This document shows, in pieces, positions 47,298 through 58,935 of a stretch of 64,000 bases of DNA (its first letter is position 1; each line of letters starts with the position of its first letter). The translations under genes were made by a program, and so were the position numbers. The DNA lies in the NCBI GenBank assembly GCA_022419385.1, contig JAJUBI010000007.1, positions 3,815,768-3,879,767 of the forward strand, read 5' to 3'. The notes below the pieces were generated by a model. That model had not been told where the DNA came from. It did not search any database and saw nothing but the letters and a program-made list of their open reading frames with translations. This DNA is from Paraconiothyrium sp. Pb-2020 (lineage: Eukaryota; Ascomycota; Dothideomycetes; Pleosporales; Didymosphaeriaceae).

Positions 47298-49259
47298 ATG
47301 AAGACAGATTACTTTAGATCGCTGGAAGCCATTCGAGGATGTGGTTCACGGACACTATCCAAGAGACTGCTGGAAATCGGACAAGGCTATTCGATTGCAA
47401 ATGAGAAATCTCTCGAATCGATGAGGATCCTCAAATGTTTCCGTTTAGCACAATCGTATGGCGACCCTTCAAGTTTAAGAGAAGTAAACGAAAGCACGAT
47501 GATGAAGACTTTGGAAGCAGTTGAGACGAACCTATTTTCTGAAAGCTACATAGCTGTCTCTTATTGTTGGAGACCCTCACCTGGAGAAGACGAAACGACT
47601 GGGAATTATCGCCTCCAATCATCCAACAGACGCCTGAGATTACGTGACGCATTGCTTACCCGAATCATTAAGTACGCAAAGTACATCACGATTCGAAAAA
47701 ATCAGACAAGGGATGTCCCATTTTGGATCGATCAGATATCTATTAATCAGCGAGATCGAAAAGAGAAGAAAGTCAAAGTGCAGTCTATGGACCTCGTATA
47801 CAAGAACTGCGAAGCCGCAGTTGGATGTCTCTGGGTGCACGTTCAAACCCAGCAAGAGCTGGATACAATAGCAGATCTTCTGGGAGGCCGCACAGTGGAA
47901 GACAGCCGGCAGGGACCCGCGATGGGAGTGAACGTTGATCCAAAGGCTGCTAAAGCCACTCTGCAGCTCCTGCTCCGCATCACTGATGACCCGTGGTGGG
48001 GAAGCGCATGGATCTTTCAGGAAGATTACGTTTCTGACGTTCGAATGTGGCTGCTGATACGTTGCTGTCCCACACTTCTCAGATCGAACATGGACGACCA
48101 GCTGGGATATCTTTCTGGAGAGTTGGTGGTCAACTCAGCCCACTTTCGAAGGTACGCCACGTTGTTCTGCTTGGCTTACCGCGAGCGTATGGCTCAGCAT
48201 CGAAGTGTTGTAGAGAATTGCAACAGGATTCTAAGAAAAGCTGGTAAATACAGTGTTCTAAACAAGTTCGATCGAGGAGCAACCGGAAGGGAAATCCGTA
48301 AAGCTATGTCGCCAATTGTTTTGCATGATCTAAGCCACCGTACGATAAAGCACGCCTCAGATATACCTGCCATCTCCGCGAATTGTCTTAATTATCCAAC
48401 GCGACTGGATCCGACAAGGGTCAAAAGGTCAAGAAGCAGCTTGAGCATCTGTATTCTCGCTCTGTATCTATTGAACGGAGAGATTGTAGACAACGATACT
48501 GATCATCCGGGAAACCTCGCTCAGGACGTCTGTTCATTTCTCCAAGATCAGGCAGTCAGTCTAGAAGCGCCCGTCGAGAGTCGGGAGCTCAGTTTCATGA
48601 AGCACTGCCGCTTCTCCGACGTGAAGCTTCTTGGCGCTGGTATAGCAGTTAGGGGTATGATGTGGAAGGTATGCAAGGTCCTTCTGCCAGACCAGCTCCT
48701 TCCAACATCTTGTTCTGGAGACGATGAGCTTGGTTCGGTGGGTTATCGACGCCAGCGTCTACGAGATCTTACTCTTTTGGTACGAAACCTTGGCTACAAA
48801 CAGCTCACCAAGGACTTGGAAAAGTTCCTGGAAAACGATTCACCGCCACATTCAGAACGCTACAAATGGGCGTCAGGATCTGTGCTAGACATGATGGCCG
48901 CTCACATCGTAAGGGCAATGGACTCTGGGAAACCACTCCAACTCGCTCTACCTATTATCAGGCACCCGAAACTACATCAGAGTTACCGAGCAATTTTTGT
49001 GAGGGACTACTTTTCAAGTGGATATCGAAGAAAGTCTTTCATTTTTACGTCCTGGAGCAGCGCTCACAAGGAGTCTAGCAATGGGTGCATGACCAGGTTT
49101 CCTGCACGGTATGTATCTCTGGAAGTGAATAGAGATGGACGTACCGAGCGTGGGGTCGAGGCGCTTAGGACCAAGAGATGGGTGAACGGACTGTGCTTTT
49201 TCAATGGAGAAAATACCCAAGAGTTTCTCTTTCCGTGGCCACGATCCTTCATTAAATGA
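47298..49259 (+). CDS. HET-domain protein (heterokaryon incompatibility type)
   Basis: Single exon of 653 residues from the ATG at 47298; an upstream TTG in frame is not used. The HET domain covers about residues 75-245, with its conserved blocks YIAVSYCW (84-91), VPFWIDQISINQ (140-151) and the Trp-rich PWWGSAWIFQED (232-243). The remaining ~400 residues have no recognisable NACHT, ankyrin or WD40 region. HET domains trigger regulated cell death in fungal non-self recognition; most genomic copies have no known partner. The gene is intact although it ends at the edge of a RIP-degraded block (AT-rich from about 49330), where fast-evolving accessory genes often sit. It could instead be a non-allelic HET-like gene without incompatibility function. 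Confidence 0.85.
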   Translation: MKTDYFRSLEAIRGCGSRTLSKRLLEIGQGYSIANEKSLESMRILKCFRLAQSYGDPSSLREVNESTMMKTLEAVETNLFSESYIAVSYCWRPSPGEDETTGNYRLQSSNRRLRLRDALLTRIIKYAKYITIRKNQTRDVPFWIDQISINQRDRKEKKVKVQSMDLVYKNCEAAVGCLWVHVQTQQELDTIADLLGGRTVEDSRQGPAMGVNVDPKAAKATLQLLLRITDDPWWGSAWIFQEDYVSDVRMWLLIRCCPTLLRSNMDDQLGYLSGELVVNSAHFRRYATLFCLAYRERMAQHRSVVENCNRILRKAGKYSVLNKFDRGATGREIRKAMSPIVLHDLSHRTIKHASDIPAISANCLNYPTRLDPTRVKRSRSSLSICILALYLLNGEIVDNDTDHPGNLAQDVCSFLQDQAVSLEAPVESRELSFMKHCRFSDVKLLGAGIAVRGMMWKVCKVLLPDQLLPTSCSGDDELGSVGYRRQRLRDLTLLVRNLGYKQLTKDLEKFLENDSPPHSERYKWASGSVLDMMAAHIVRAMDSGKPLQLALPIIRHPKLHQSYRAIFVRDYFSSGYRRKSFIFTSWSSAHKESSNGCMTRFPARYVSLEVNRDGRTERGVEALRTKRWVNGLCFFNGENTQEFLFPWPRSFIK

Positions 49260-50569
49260 CTTGTACCTAAGCTAGGTCCGTCTCAATTTACGTAGAAACC
49301 TAAGTTATCTCACTTCTAGCATGTGCGTTAGATTCTTTTTTAATTACTTTAATATTACTTTAAACGCGAGATCCCTTAATACGCCATAGGTACTAGATAA
49401 TAATATTTTCTTTAAGCATAAATATAGGTACTTAAGATTTTATACTTAAATTTTAAAAGACTAATTAATAGTATCTTTTAGTTAATTATATAAGAGTTAG
49501 TAAATAGAAGACTTTATCTAACTACCTATTAGCCTAACTACTTATTGTTACGGCTGCTACGCCGCAACGAAATTATAGAAACTAATGTAATAACAGCAGT
49601 AACTAGTTAGATTATAAAAATAAGTATTACAATTATAGGTTAGATGCTAAGTATAATATAAATATATAATTAGGGTTATATAATTAGATCTATAAATCTA
49701 TAGAACAGAGCTATAGAGCCTAGATCTATAAAATCTATATACAAAGCCTATAGAGCCTAGGTTAGATAGTAGTATATAGAGATAACAGATTACTACTAGT
49801 AATCTCTTATTATTAATCTATAATATAGTTTACTATATTAGTTTTCTTATAGAAGATTACCCTTAAGTCTTTAGTAATATATTCTTATTATAGTAATTAA
49901 TTAATATTTACCTATATATAACTTCTATATCTGTACACTACTTATTTCTTACTAGAACTCTAACTAGGCTGCAGCTTACTACAGTATTAAAAGGCCCTAT
50001 TATACTTTAATAATTATATTTTAAGAGTTCTATAGGTATATACCTAAGTTACCCTTACTAAATAATAGCTCTTATAGTAAACCGACCAATATTATTAGAC
50101 CTAATAGACCTAGTCTAGATAAATAACTTAACCACCTAAATAAAGAAAACTAAAGGTAAAAAGATGCCTATAATAAGTTAGTAGAATAAGTAAAAGTTAT
50201 ATTAGAAAGAAAGGGGGAAGGGCTAATAAAATAATAAAAAATAAATTAGTAAATAGAACTTAGAATAAGGAGTAGACCCTTAAAACTAGCTAATTTAAAA
50301 AAGTTTAATAGAATAAGAACTAAGCTTAGGGGGTTTCTAGCCTCTATATCTCTCTATTTAGATTTAAATTAAAATACCTTAGAGAAGAAGATTAGAAAGT
50401 GGCTTATATAGTAATCTACTTTATAGGTAAAGTAATAGACTAGTTTAATAGTTACCTTATAAACTAAGAATAAACTAAATAGATAACTAAAAAATAGAAA
50501 CTAACTTATCTTTATAAGTTATACGCCTACTTTAAGTAAAAATCTAACTAACCTTTAGTAATATTAATA

Positions 50570-52720
50570 TAGAATATATAGCTAAATAAAAACTCTTAAA
50601 GCTTAATAGACTAAAATAGTAGCAGCTATATATTAGTATTTAAATAGCTAGCTAATAAAGTTTAGACTATAGAAATAAGCTCTAATATAAAGTTCTATAA
50701 AGAACTTAAGTTAGATATTAGGTATAAGATAATTAGAATAGAGAAATAATAACTTTTTATAATAATTAAATAAGCTATCTAAGTAGACGACGAGTTATTT
50801 CTATAGAAATAAATAATAAAGAAGAAAGTAAATATAGTATAAATAGCTAAAACTATAAAATCTATAATAAAGGGGATCTAATAGTCTTAGATACTAATAA
50901 AGAAAAGGGATTAAGTTAGAATATAATAAAGAAAAAGTAATATAAAAAAAGGTACTTACTTTAGCTATAGTAAAAAGGGCTATATTACTAGAACTGTCTA
51001 AATAAAAGCTAGGAAAAGTCTATAAAAGGTACTAAGAAGAAACTAAAGAAGTTAGAAATCTTAAAGAAAACTAAAGAAAAACTAGCTAGTAGTAAGAAAT
51101 ATAAAACTATCTATTAGGCTAAGTATTTCTAAAACACGTGTATATATTATAAAGATAAAAAAGGATATAGAATACTAGCCTATAAAAGAAAGGCTAGCAG
51201 CAACTTAAAAAAATAAATAATTTTATAGCTTAAGAAGTAAAATGCCTAGGTTCTAGAATTCTATAATACTAAAGATTTAGAAAGCAAATCTAATAATAAT
51301 AAAAAGATAGTAACTTAGATAAATTAGTAGATACTCTATTCTAGTTAATTCTAAGAGGAGATAAGCCCTTCTTTTATTACTAGTATAGAAGGCATCTATA
51401 TCCCCTAGTAAAAGTGTCTATATAAGAGAAATTAAATACTTTAGCCTACAGAACTAATATATAAGGCAGCCAAACTAGTTAAGACTAAAAATATATAGTA
51501 AATAATTAAGGGCTTACACTTCTATTATAAGAATTTTATAGGAAACTATCTATAAAGGTTTATAAAAACTAAAAATCTAGTTTTTACAAATATAAAGTTT
51601 ATAAGCTTTAATAAATAGTAGAATAAAATATAGTTCTAGTAAGGAAATACTAAATAAATAAGAATAGGCCTAAATTACTAATAAAATTAAGTAGGTAGAT
51701 AAAGCTTATACGCCTTAAGTTATAATAAAGTACTAGATTCTAATTAGAGAAGAATACTTAGATAGACTAATAAAACTAATAAAAGGGGATAATCCCTAAA
51801 TACTAACTAAATACCTAGTATATTATAAGTTATTATAATATTATATATTATAGATAATTACCTAATATACCTAACTCTAAAGAGAAAAATATTACCTTTC
51901 TAATATAGTAATAGATAACCCCTATAATAAACTTATTCTAAGGGACAAAGTATATAGGTAGTACCTAAAAAAAGTATAGGGATACCTAGTACTAGCCCTA
52001 GACCCCTCTTACTAATTAAATATATAAAAGGGCAACCTTAGTATAAGTACCCTAAGAATAAGTGCCCTTAGTATATAGCTAAAAAATAAATAAAGTATTA
52101 GCTAAAAGGTAAAAAGCCTTAAGAGGTATAAACTATATATTATAATTTAAGAAGAATACTAGAAAACTAATTAGGTAATAATTAATAGTAGAGTAATATA
52201 AAACTTTATCTTAAGAACTTTATAGAAGATAAAGCTCTACTATACTAATAAAATAGAGAAAAAAACTCTATTTAATATTAAGAAACTACCTTTTTAGAAT
52301 AAATCTATATAGAAAAATACTAGAACCTTTCTATCTAAAGGACTAGTTATTAACAACTTTATTATAAACTAGCTAAAATAGATAATTAGTAAGATATAAT
52401 TCTAGAAATACTATAGCTAAAATAGGTTAACCCTAACTATCTACTAGGGAATAAAATAAGTCTAATACCTATACTAGTTAGTAGTAAATAAGGAACTTAC
52501 CCTAGAATACTAGTTAATACTAGAGTTTATAGATATCTTTAATAAACTAGAAGAATACCTTCTAGAATACACTAAATAGAACTGTAAAATTAGACTAAAG
52601 AAAGAAAAATAACCTATATAGGACTAGTATATAAAATAACTAAATAAGAACTTAAGGTTACTAAATAGTATATTAGAAATAACCTATAGTTATTAGAAGG
52701 TAGTAGATTAACTTAATCTA
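50570..52720 (+). mobile_element. Ty3/gypsy retrotransposon relic (gag, zinc knuckle, protease, start of RT)
   Basis: Reading TAA/TAG as former Gln shows a collinear gypsy polyprotein. Gag: ANKVxTIEISSNIKFYKELK (about 50651-50710), followed by DIRYKIIRIEK and IxVDDELF (about 50780-50800), the usual end of fungal gag. Zinc knuckle (about 50954-51000): YFSYSKKGYITR, matching CX2CX4HX4C with both Cys as Tyr and His as Tyr, and a one-base loss before the last Cys. Protease (about 52177-52236): VIINSRVI stop NFILRT, aligning to the active-site DSGATGNFI with D, G, A and T all changed by single transitions. Pre-RT: EFIDIFNKLEEYLLEYT, IRLKKEKQPI (about 52530-52620). The reverse-transcriptase core does not follow, and a minisatellite begins at about 52.79 kb. 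LTRs were not located. Confidence 0.7.
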
Positions 52721-52793
52721 CTACTAAGACTACACTTAATCTAAGCGCTTAATATTAACGCTAAACCTAAGCTAGGCCTAATTTAGAACTAAC

Positions 52794-53228
52794 GCGCTTA
52801 ATCTATACACTTAATCTAAATAGCACGCTTAATCTAAATAGTATACTTAATCTAAATAGTGTGCTTAATCTAAATAGCATACTTAATTTAAATAGTATAC
52901 TTAATCTAAATAGTGCGCTTAATCTAAACAGTATACTTAATCTAAATAGTGCACTTAATCTAAATAGTATACTTAATCTAAATAGTATACTTAATCTAAA
53001 TAGTGCACTTAATCTAAATAGTGCACTTAATTTAAATAGTATACTTAATTTAAATAGTATACTTAATCTAAATAGTACGCTTAATCTAAACAGTACGCTT
53101 AATCTAAATAGTATACTTAATCTAAACAGCACACTTAATCTAAATAGTGCACTTAATCTAAATAGTATACTTAATCTAAATAGTATACTTAATCTAAATA
53201 GTACGCTTAATCTAAATAGTATACCCAC
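52794..53228 (+). repeat. 18-bp minisatellite, about 24 units
   Basis: Tandem array of the 18-base unit CTTAATCTAAATAGTATA with variation mainly in the last four bases (GTATA, GTGCA, GTACG, GCACA). The unit length is a multiple of three and the array contains few stop codons, so open frames appear on both strands (Leu-Asn-Leu-Asn-Ser-x on plus, Leu-Phe-Arg-Leu-Ser-x on minus). I regard these frames as by-products of the repeat, not genes. Confidence 0.92.
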
Positions 53229-56200
53229 TCTATAAGATTTATTTAAGCAACGCGCTACAAAAGTAATAAGTATAAGACTCTTCTAGCTAAAATTTAGGCT
53301 AAAGCCTACTATATACTATATAGTTATCTATGCCTTGTTATCACTATCGCACGAAACGAAACCTACTACTAATATATAGTTTAGATATTCGGAGCAATAG
53401 AAGAGGTTATATATAAGGGTAATTAGATACCCTTAGCCTAAACACCTTATCCCTAATACCCCTATATAGTAGTCTTAGTATAGTACAAAATAAATACTAC
53501 TCTTTTCTTAGATAAAGACTAAGATTCTTCTATAGAATTACTAACTAGTCTATTACTTCCTCTAAGCGTAGTGTGTTAGAATTTCTACCTTTACTTTATA
53601 ATAGATCCCCTACTAACCACTAAATTTCTATACTTATATCCCATAAACTACTATTACATTTGTTAAGCATAGCAAACTATATTATAATATATTTAATTAA
53701 TAGCTGGCTCTTAAACTAACTACGCAGGAACGTATGTAGTACTAATAATAATATACTAATACTAAAGTATTCTTTTATAAGATACTATCTCTTACCTATC
53801 TCTAATAGATGTTTAAACCTTATATCCTCCTTCTTTACATTTTAGCAACTCCCTTTATAAAGGTCTTTAAAAATCTTATCTCTTATATAGGTTATAATAG
53901 AGTGCCCTAATTCTATAGGTCTGTCTCTCTAGCAAATTGTATTCGTAAGTTCTAGTGTTAACTACTATATCTTACTAACAGTGTATTAATACTAATATAT
54001 ATCTATAATCTCCTTAGCATCTTATTAGGTTACTATAAAGTATAATCTCTAGAGTCTTTACTTTAAGGATATAATCCTACCCTCTAGTAATACCCTATTA
54101 CTATCCCTAAATATAGATTCTAGGGCTTATAATTAAGGCTTAATAATATTGTAAGCATTATTAAATAAGGCTGTTAGTTAAGATAGTAACACCTATACTA
54201 TTAAGTTTATACTAAATTAGGATTATTATAAAGCAATTGCTTAGGCTATATCCTTAAAAGCTTATACCCTACTAACTATAAAATTATTATATACTATTTG
54301 TAGACATAGGCTTAGCCTAATATTACTAATACCTATTAGGTATTGCGTATAAGGCTAAAGGTGCTAAGGTATTCTAAACCTAGAGTTCTCTAAGTTATTT
54401 AAGTTATTACCTATAGCCTAGGTAAGCTTCTACACTACATTAAATGTAGTAGTATCTATTAAAGGTTTCTTCTTCTTTATAGGCCCTTACGCCTTCTTTC
54501 ATCTCTTTTTCCTACTAGATTCCTACTAAGGAGACTCTCTATCTATAAGAACCTTATTCTAGTTAAAATTATTTTTAATACTAACTAACCCTTCTTCTGT
54601 CCTATCCCTTATAGTAGTAGAATTATCCCCTATAACACTTCCATGTCCATCTTCTGTTATAGACATACTATTATATATTATTAAAATAATCTATTTTATC
54701 TTAGCATAATTAATATATTTATACTACTACTGTAGTGCAGCTTCTAGACTAGAAGTATAGAAGAATAGCTATAATTATACTCTCTCTTAACTATAGCCTT
54801 TATTATCTTAATTCTATATTATAGCTAACTACCCTACCTCTACTTCCCGCCTATATAGATATACCTATATATCTGTAACAGTATTAGCTACTTTCTATAT
54901 TACTCTATATTCTTTAGTATTACTATAAAGATAGTTAAAAACGTCTATAATAAATATTACACTTCTAATATATTGCGCTACAGAAATATTTTAAACTAAT
55001 TTAGAAATTATAAATCTCTTCTGCTTAGTTAGCAGCTAAACTTTAGAATAGAGTAAGTACTGTAGCTGCCCCTTAAGCCTAAATTTAACCTAAAGAATTA
55101 CCTAAATAATATAGAGTTTCTAATATTATATCTATAATATAACCTATAATGGCATCTTATTATCTACTATTAACACAACTAATAATATACTATTCTACCC
55201 TTAAGTCTAAAACGCTACCTCTAGAGCTATAAGTACTATTCTAAAGTAAGTAGTATACAAATCTTCGTAACTATAGTAAAGGCTACTAATATTATAAACC
55301 TAGTTTAGTTATGGCGTAAAATCCTATATATTACCTAACTAATTCCTATAATACCTAGCCTATAAGTTTATTAGAATATAATTTAATGCATCCACCTGGC
55401 ATACTGCAATAGTACACAATTAGGGGTAATCTATACTAAAGAGAACTGTTACTCTAGTATAAATAAATACTTTAAAGAGAAACACAATTTAAAAAGTAGA
55501 TTATCTAAGATAAAGCTAATATATAGATAAACTATAAATATATTTATATAGCGCCTAACTAGCTCTCTATCCAAATCTATATTTACTCACCTTAACCTAT
55601 CTAAACTTATAAACGACCTGCAGCTGCCCTAGAGTTACTTTGCTATACTTTAAGATATAGAATAATTAGAGATTAGGGCTAGAGGTAGTATAATATTATA
55701 CTAGTAAGATAGACTAAATTAACTTAATAAGCCTTTATTATAATAGTTAACTAGGTTAATTAATAGTTACATAACTCTGGCACACTAATATAAGTAATAT
55801 AAGGTAATTAAAAATACTGCCCTACTAACTGCGCATAGTTATTAGACGGCCCTATAAATACTTTAATATTAAATTCTCTAAGTACTCTAGCTAGAAGGAT
55901 CTACGCTAGAATAGGGGGATATTACCTATTTAGTATTAGTTCTAAATAAGAACACTAAACCACTTACATACTATTTTTAGGTTATAGTTAAGAGTCTAGT
56001 TAGGGTATATTAAGGCGTTATATAATATATACTGTAGTAGCTGTATCTAGCTATAATAAAGAAAGATAAAAACTTAATACTGTATTAATTTCTTAAACTG
56101 TATAAGAACTAAAACACCAACTATACAATTAGACTATAGAAGATATTTATATTTACACTTTAAGTATAATCTGCTATATAGGTCCCTATATTATAATAGC

Positions 56201-57059
56201 TAAACCTAAACTAATAAGAATAGCTTAATATAATATATACTACTCTTAGCACTAATAATATTAATACTCCTACTGCCCTAGTAAGCAAACTATAGACCCT
56301 CTACTATAAATTCTAGATCTCCCTTATTAAATAGGCTGCTTAATATAATTCTATAGAGAAACTATCTCTAATTACTGCTATATATGCACTTTCTATGCAA
56401 TAAGAACAGTTTATTTTTAGGTACCTCTTTATAAGTAAACTATCTATAATAAAAAAATAGGCGCAGATGGCAGTTATCTACTAAGTATATACCTAGAAAA
56501 CCTAATATAATACAACAACCGAAACACTGTACACCGCTAGGTTAAATATTATTATAATGGCTATAAATCTTATATATAAATACCTATCTATTTACTGTCC
56601 AAGTACTATAGAATAGGTTATCCATAGTAACTAATATCTTGTATTACAATAATACGGAGATACACTAGACTTATTTATTATATAGTTAAGTAGTAGTAGA
56701 ACGCTTACCTATTAATATATTATACTATTAATAGATGTATTTTAGACACTGCTGAGTAGTATATATAAAGAGGCTATACAGAAATTACTAGACCTCTTAT
56801 TTATCTAATTACTTAAAGATGCACCCAAAATTCCATAGAATAATATAAAAGACACGCCTAGTATAAGTAAACTAGAATATAATATATTTAATCTCTAGTT
56901 TAATCTAGTTCTAAAGAAAGGCAGCATCTTTGTTACTTTATAGAGCTATTAGGCCCTACACAGATTAATAAAGATAAATAATAACACGTGTAGAATTATA
57001 GAATAGAAGAAAGCTAGTAATATATATATATATAGTTTAGAGGTAGAGTTATTTAAGCA

Positions 57060-58935
57060 ACTTATTTTACTACTTATCTACCTAAGTGCAGAACAGCCTA
57101 TTTAAGTAATAAAGCTACTAAGTCTCTATATAAGCAATACCCCTAATAACAAACTATATAATATTTTTATAATAGACAAATGCGTAGTAATTATACTCTA
57201 GTAGTTAAAAAACTAATACTATACATCCGGCTATTAGCTTACCTACTAATTTCTATCTAGGCTGGTAGGCACGCTTATTGCCCTATACCTATAGCTTATT
57301 TAGCTATACTACTAAGTAATATAACATTATGCATAATCACAACTTAACCCTATAGAAGATAACCTTACTTAATAGGTAAATAGTCCCCTTCTCTAGTTAA
57401 ATAAAGACAGTAAATAGTATAATAGAGATACACTACTATTAAGTGCCTTATAATAAGTAAGTTTATGCTACCTTTAGCTATATATAGGTATATATCTTTA
57501 GAGATATATACTTATTGCAATTAGGTAATAGGTACTTAACCTAAAATATCTTATAGAGACCTCTAACCCTAATAATATTACCTTAGGTCTTCTAGAGGAA
57601 GAGGCAGATGTACTAGAAGAAAAGATAGACTATAGTATCCCTACTAGGTATAATATATATATATAGGCCGCGTTTAGTATATTTGCTAATAGGGACACCT
57701 TTAGTAAGCACTACTATAAATTAAAATAGTTATATAAGGTGTAGGGCTAGAATAAGATAATAGATAGTAGTATAAGCTAGGCCCTATACTATAGTATCTA
57801 ATACACTTAGAGCGCTATCCCCTTTTATAAACTATCTAGTTCTAGTAGGGTTATAATAGCGTCGCACCCAAACGTTCCTATAGAAGAGAATCTAACTATA
57901 GAGATAAGAAAGATAAAATAGTGTTATACTATACCTTTCTTAAAACTATTAAAGATACTCTACAGCAATAAGGCCAAGTTCTAGCCTAGTTAAGAAGAGG
58001 TTTTTAACCTTATTCTCTAATACAAATTACTAATTATATACATTATAGAAACTAGAATAGGTAAAAGTAATCTATTTTTACTATCTGTACTTATTAATAA
58101 ACTAGTACTTATAGTTATACTACTTCTAGTACTCTAGCGCAACTTACAGTAACAGTATAAAGATATAAATATTCTATACTAATTATTTAACCTATCCAAT
58201 CTAGGCCTATTAGATTAGACTAGGGGATTAATAATTACTATACCTAAAACTATAAAGAGACGCGCTTTCCAAAATGCAATATTTATATATATATATATAG
58301 GTAGGTTATAGTATATCTTTATAGACAAGTTCTACTACATTTTTATAAATAACTATAAATACAGAAATAATATAAGACTTTTACTCTACTACCTAGATCT
58401 TAGAGCTTACATATATCTTCTTACTATAATACTACTGCCTAGCCTAGAGGGTAATACGTAGGAAATTTTGGACCTTCTATATATACTAAAGTATTTTATC
58501 TAGATAGCCATAATATAGTCTAATATTAATTATATTATCTATAGTATAACTATTTTACTAGTTAATAATCGCAATGCATTCCTAGCCTATTATATATAGA
58601 TAAAGCTAACAACATCTACTGTTAAAACTCTTATATTTATACTATACATAAATATAGCATAAATTATTACTAAAGCTGTTAGTAGTGCGTATATATATAG
58701 TTAAATAGTAGATACTAAGAAGCGTAGGTAGATATAATACTTTAAATAGAGTAAGGTTAATATACTTATTAGTATACCTTATATTAGAGAGGGCTAGAAC
58801 TTCCTAGGTATTGCTAGCATTATTTATATCTATTCTCTAGTAAGCCTTTTAGCCTACGTATAATAGTCTAGTTATAGTAGTAGAGGCCTAAGTAGTATAA
58901 TAGCTACGCTTCTTATTCTAAGCCTATTATTTAGG
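57060..58935 (+). pseudogene. RecQ/SF2-type helicase relic, telomere-linked-helicase-like
   Basis: One plus-strand frame (position modulo 3 = 1), ignoring stops, preserves helicase motifs in order. Motif I at 58048-58068 reads ETRIGKS (from ETGxGKS). Motif II at 58324-58335 reads DKFY (from DExH). Motif III near 58417-58449 reads LLTIILLPSLE (from LLTATLPPSLE). Motif VI at 58861-58887 reads stop-stop-S-S-Y-S-S-R-G (from QQSGRGGRG). Nearly every change is a C-to-T or G-to-A transition. The same frame extends upstream to at least 57088 with EQPIxVIKLLSLYISNTPNN and VGTLIALYL, resembling the region that precedes RecQ-type helicases in large fungal ORFs, often subtelomeric. No indel is needed over ~1.8 kb, so decay is by point mutation only. 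The ends of the gene are not defined, and homology may continue to about 60 kb. Confidence 0.7.

Noticed and set aside
52803..53235. Overlapping 124- and 141-codon open frames on both strands
   Set aside because: They arise from an 18-bp tandem array free of stops; there is no start context, splice signal or domain, and both strands are equally open.
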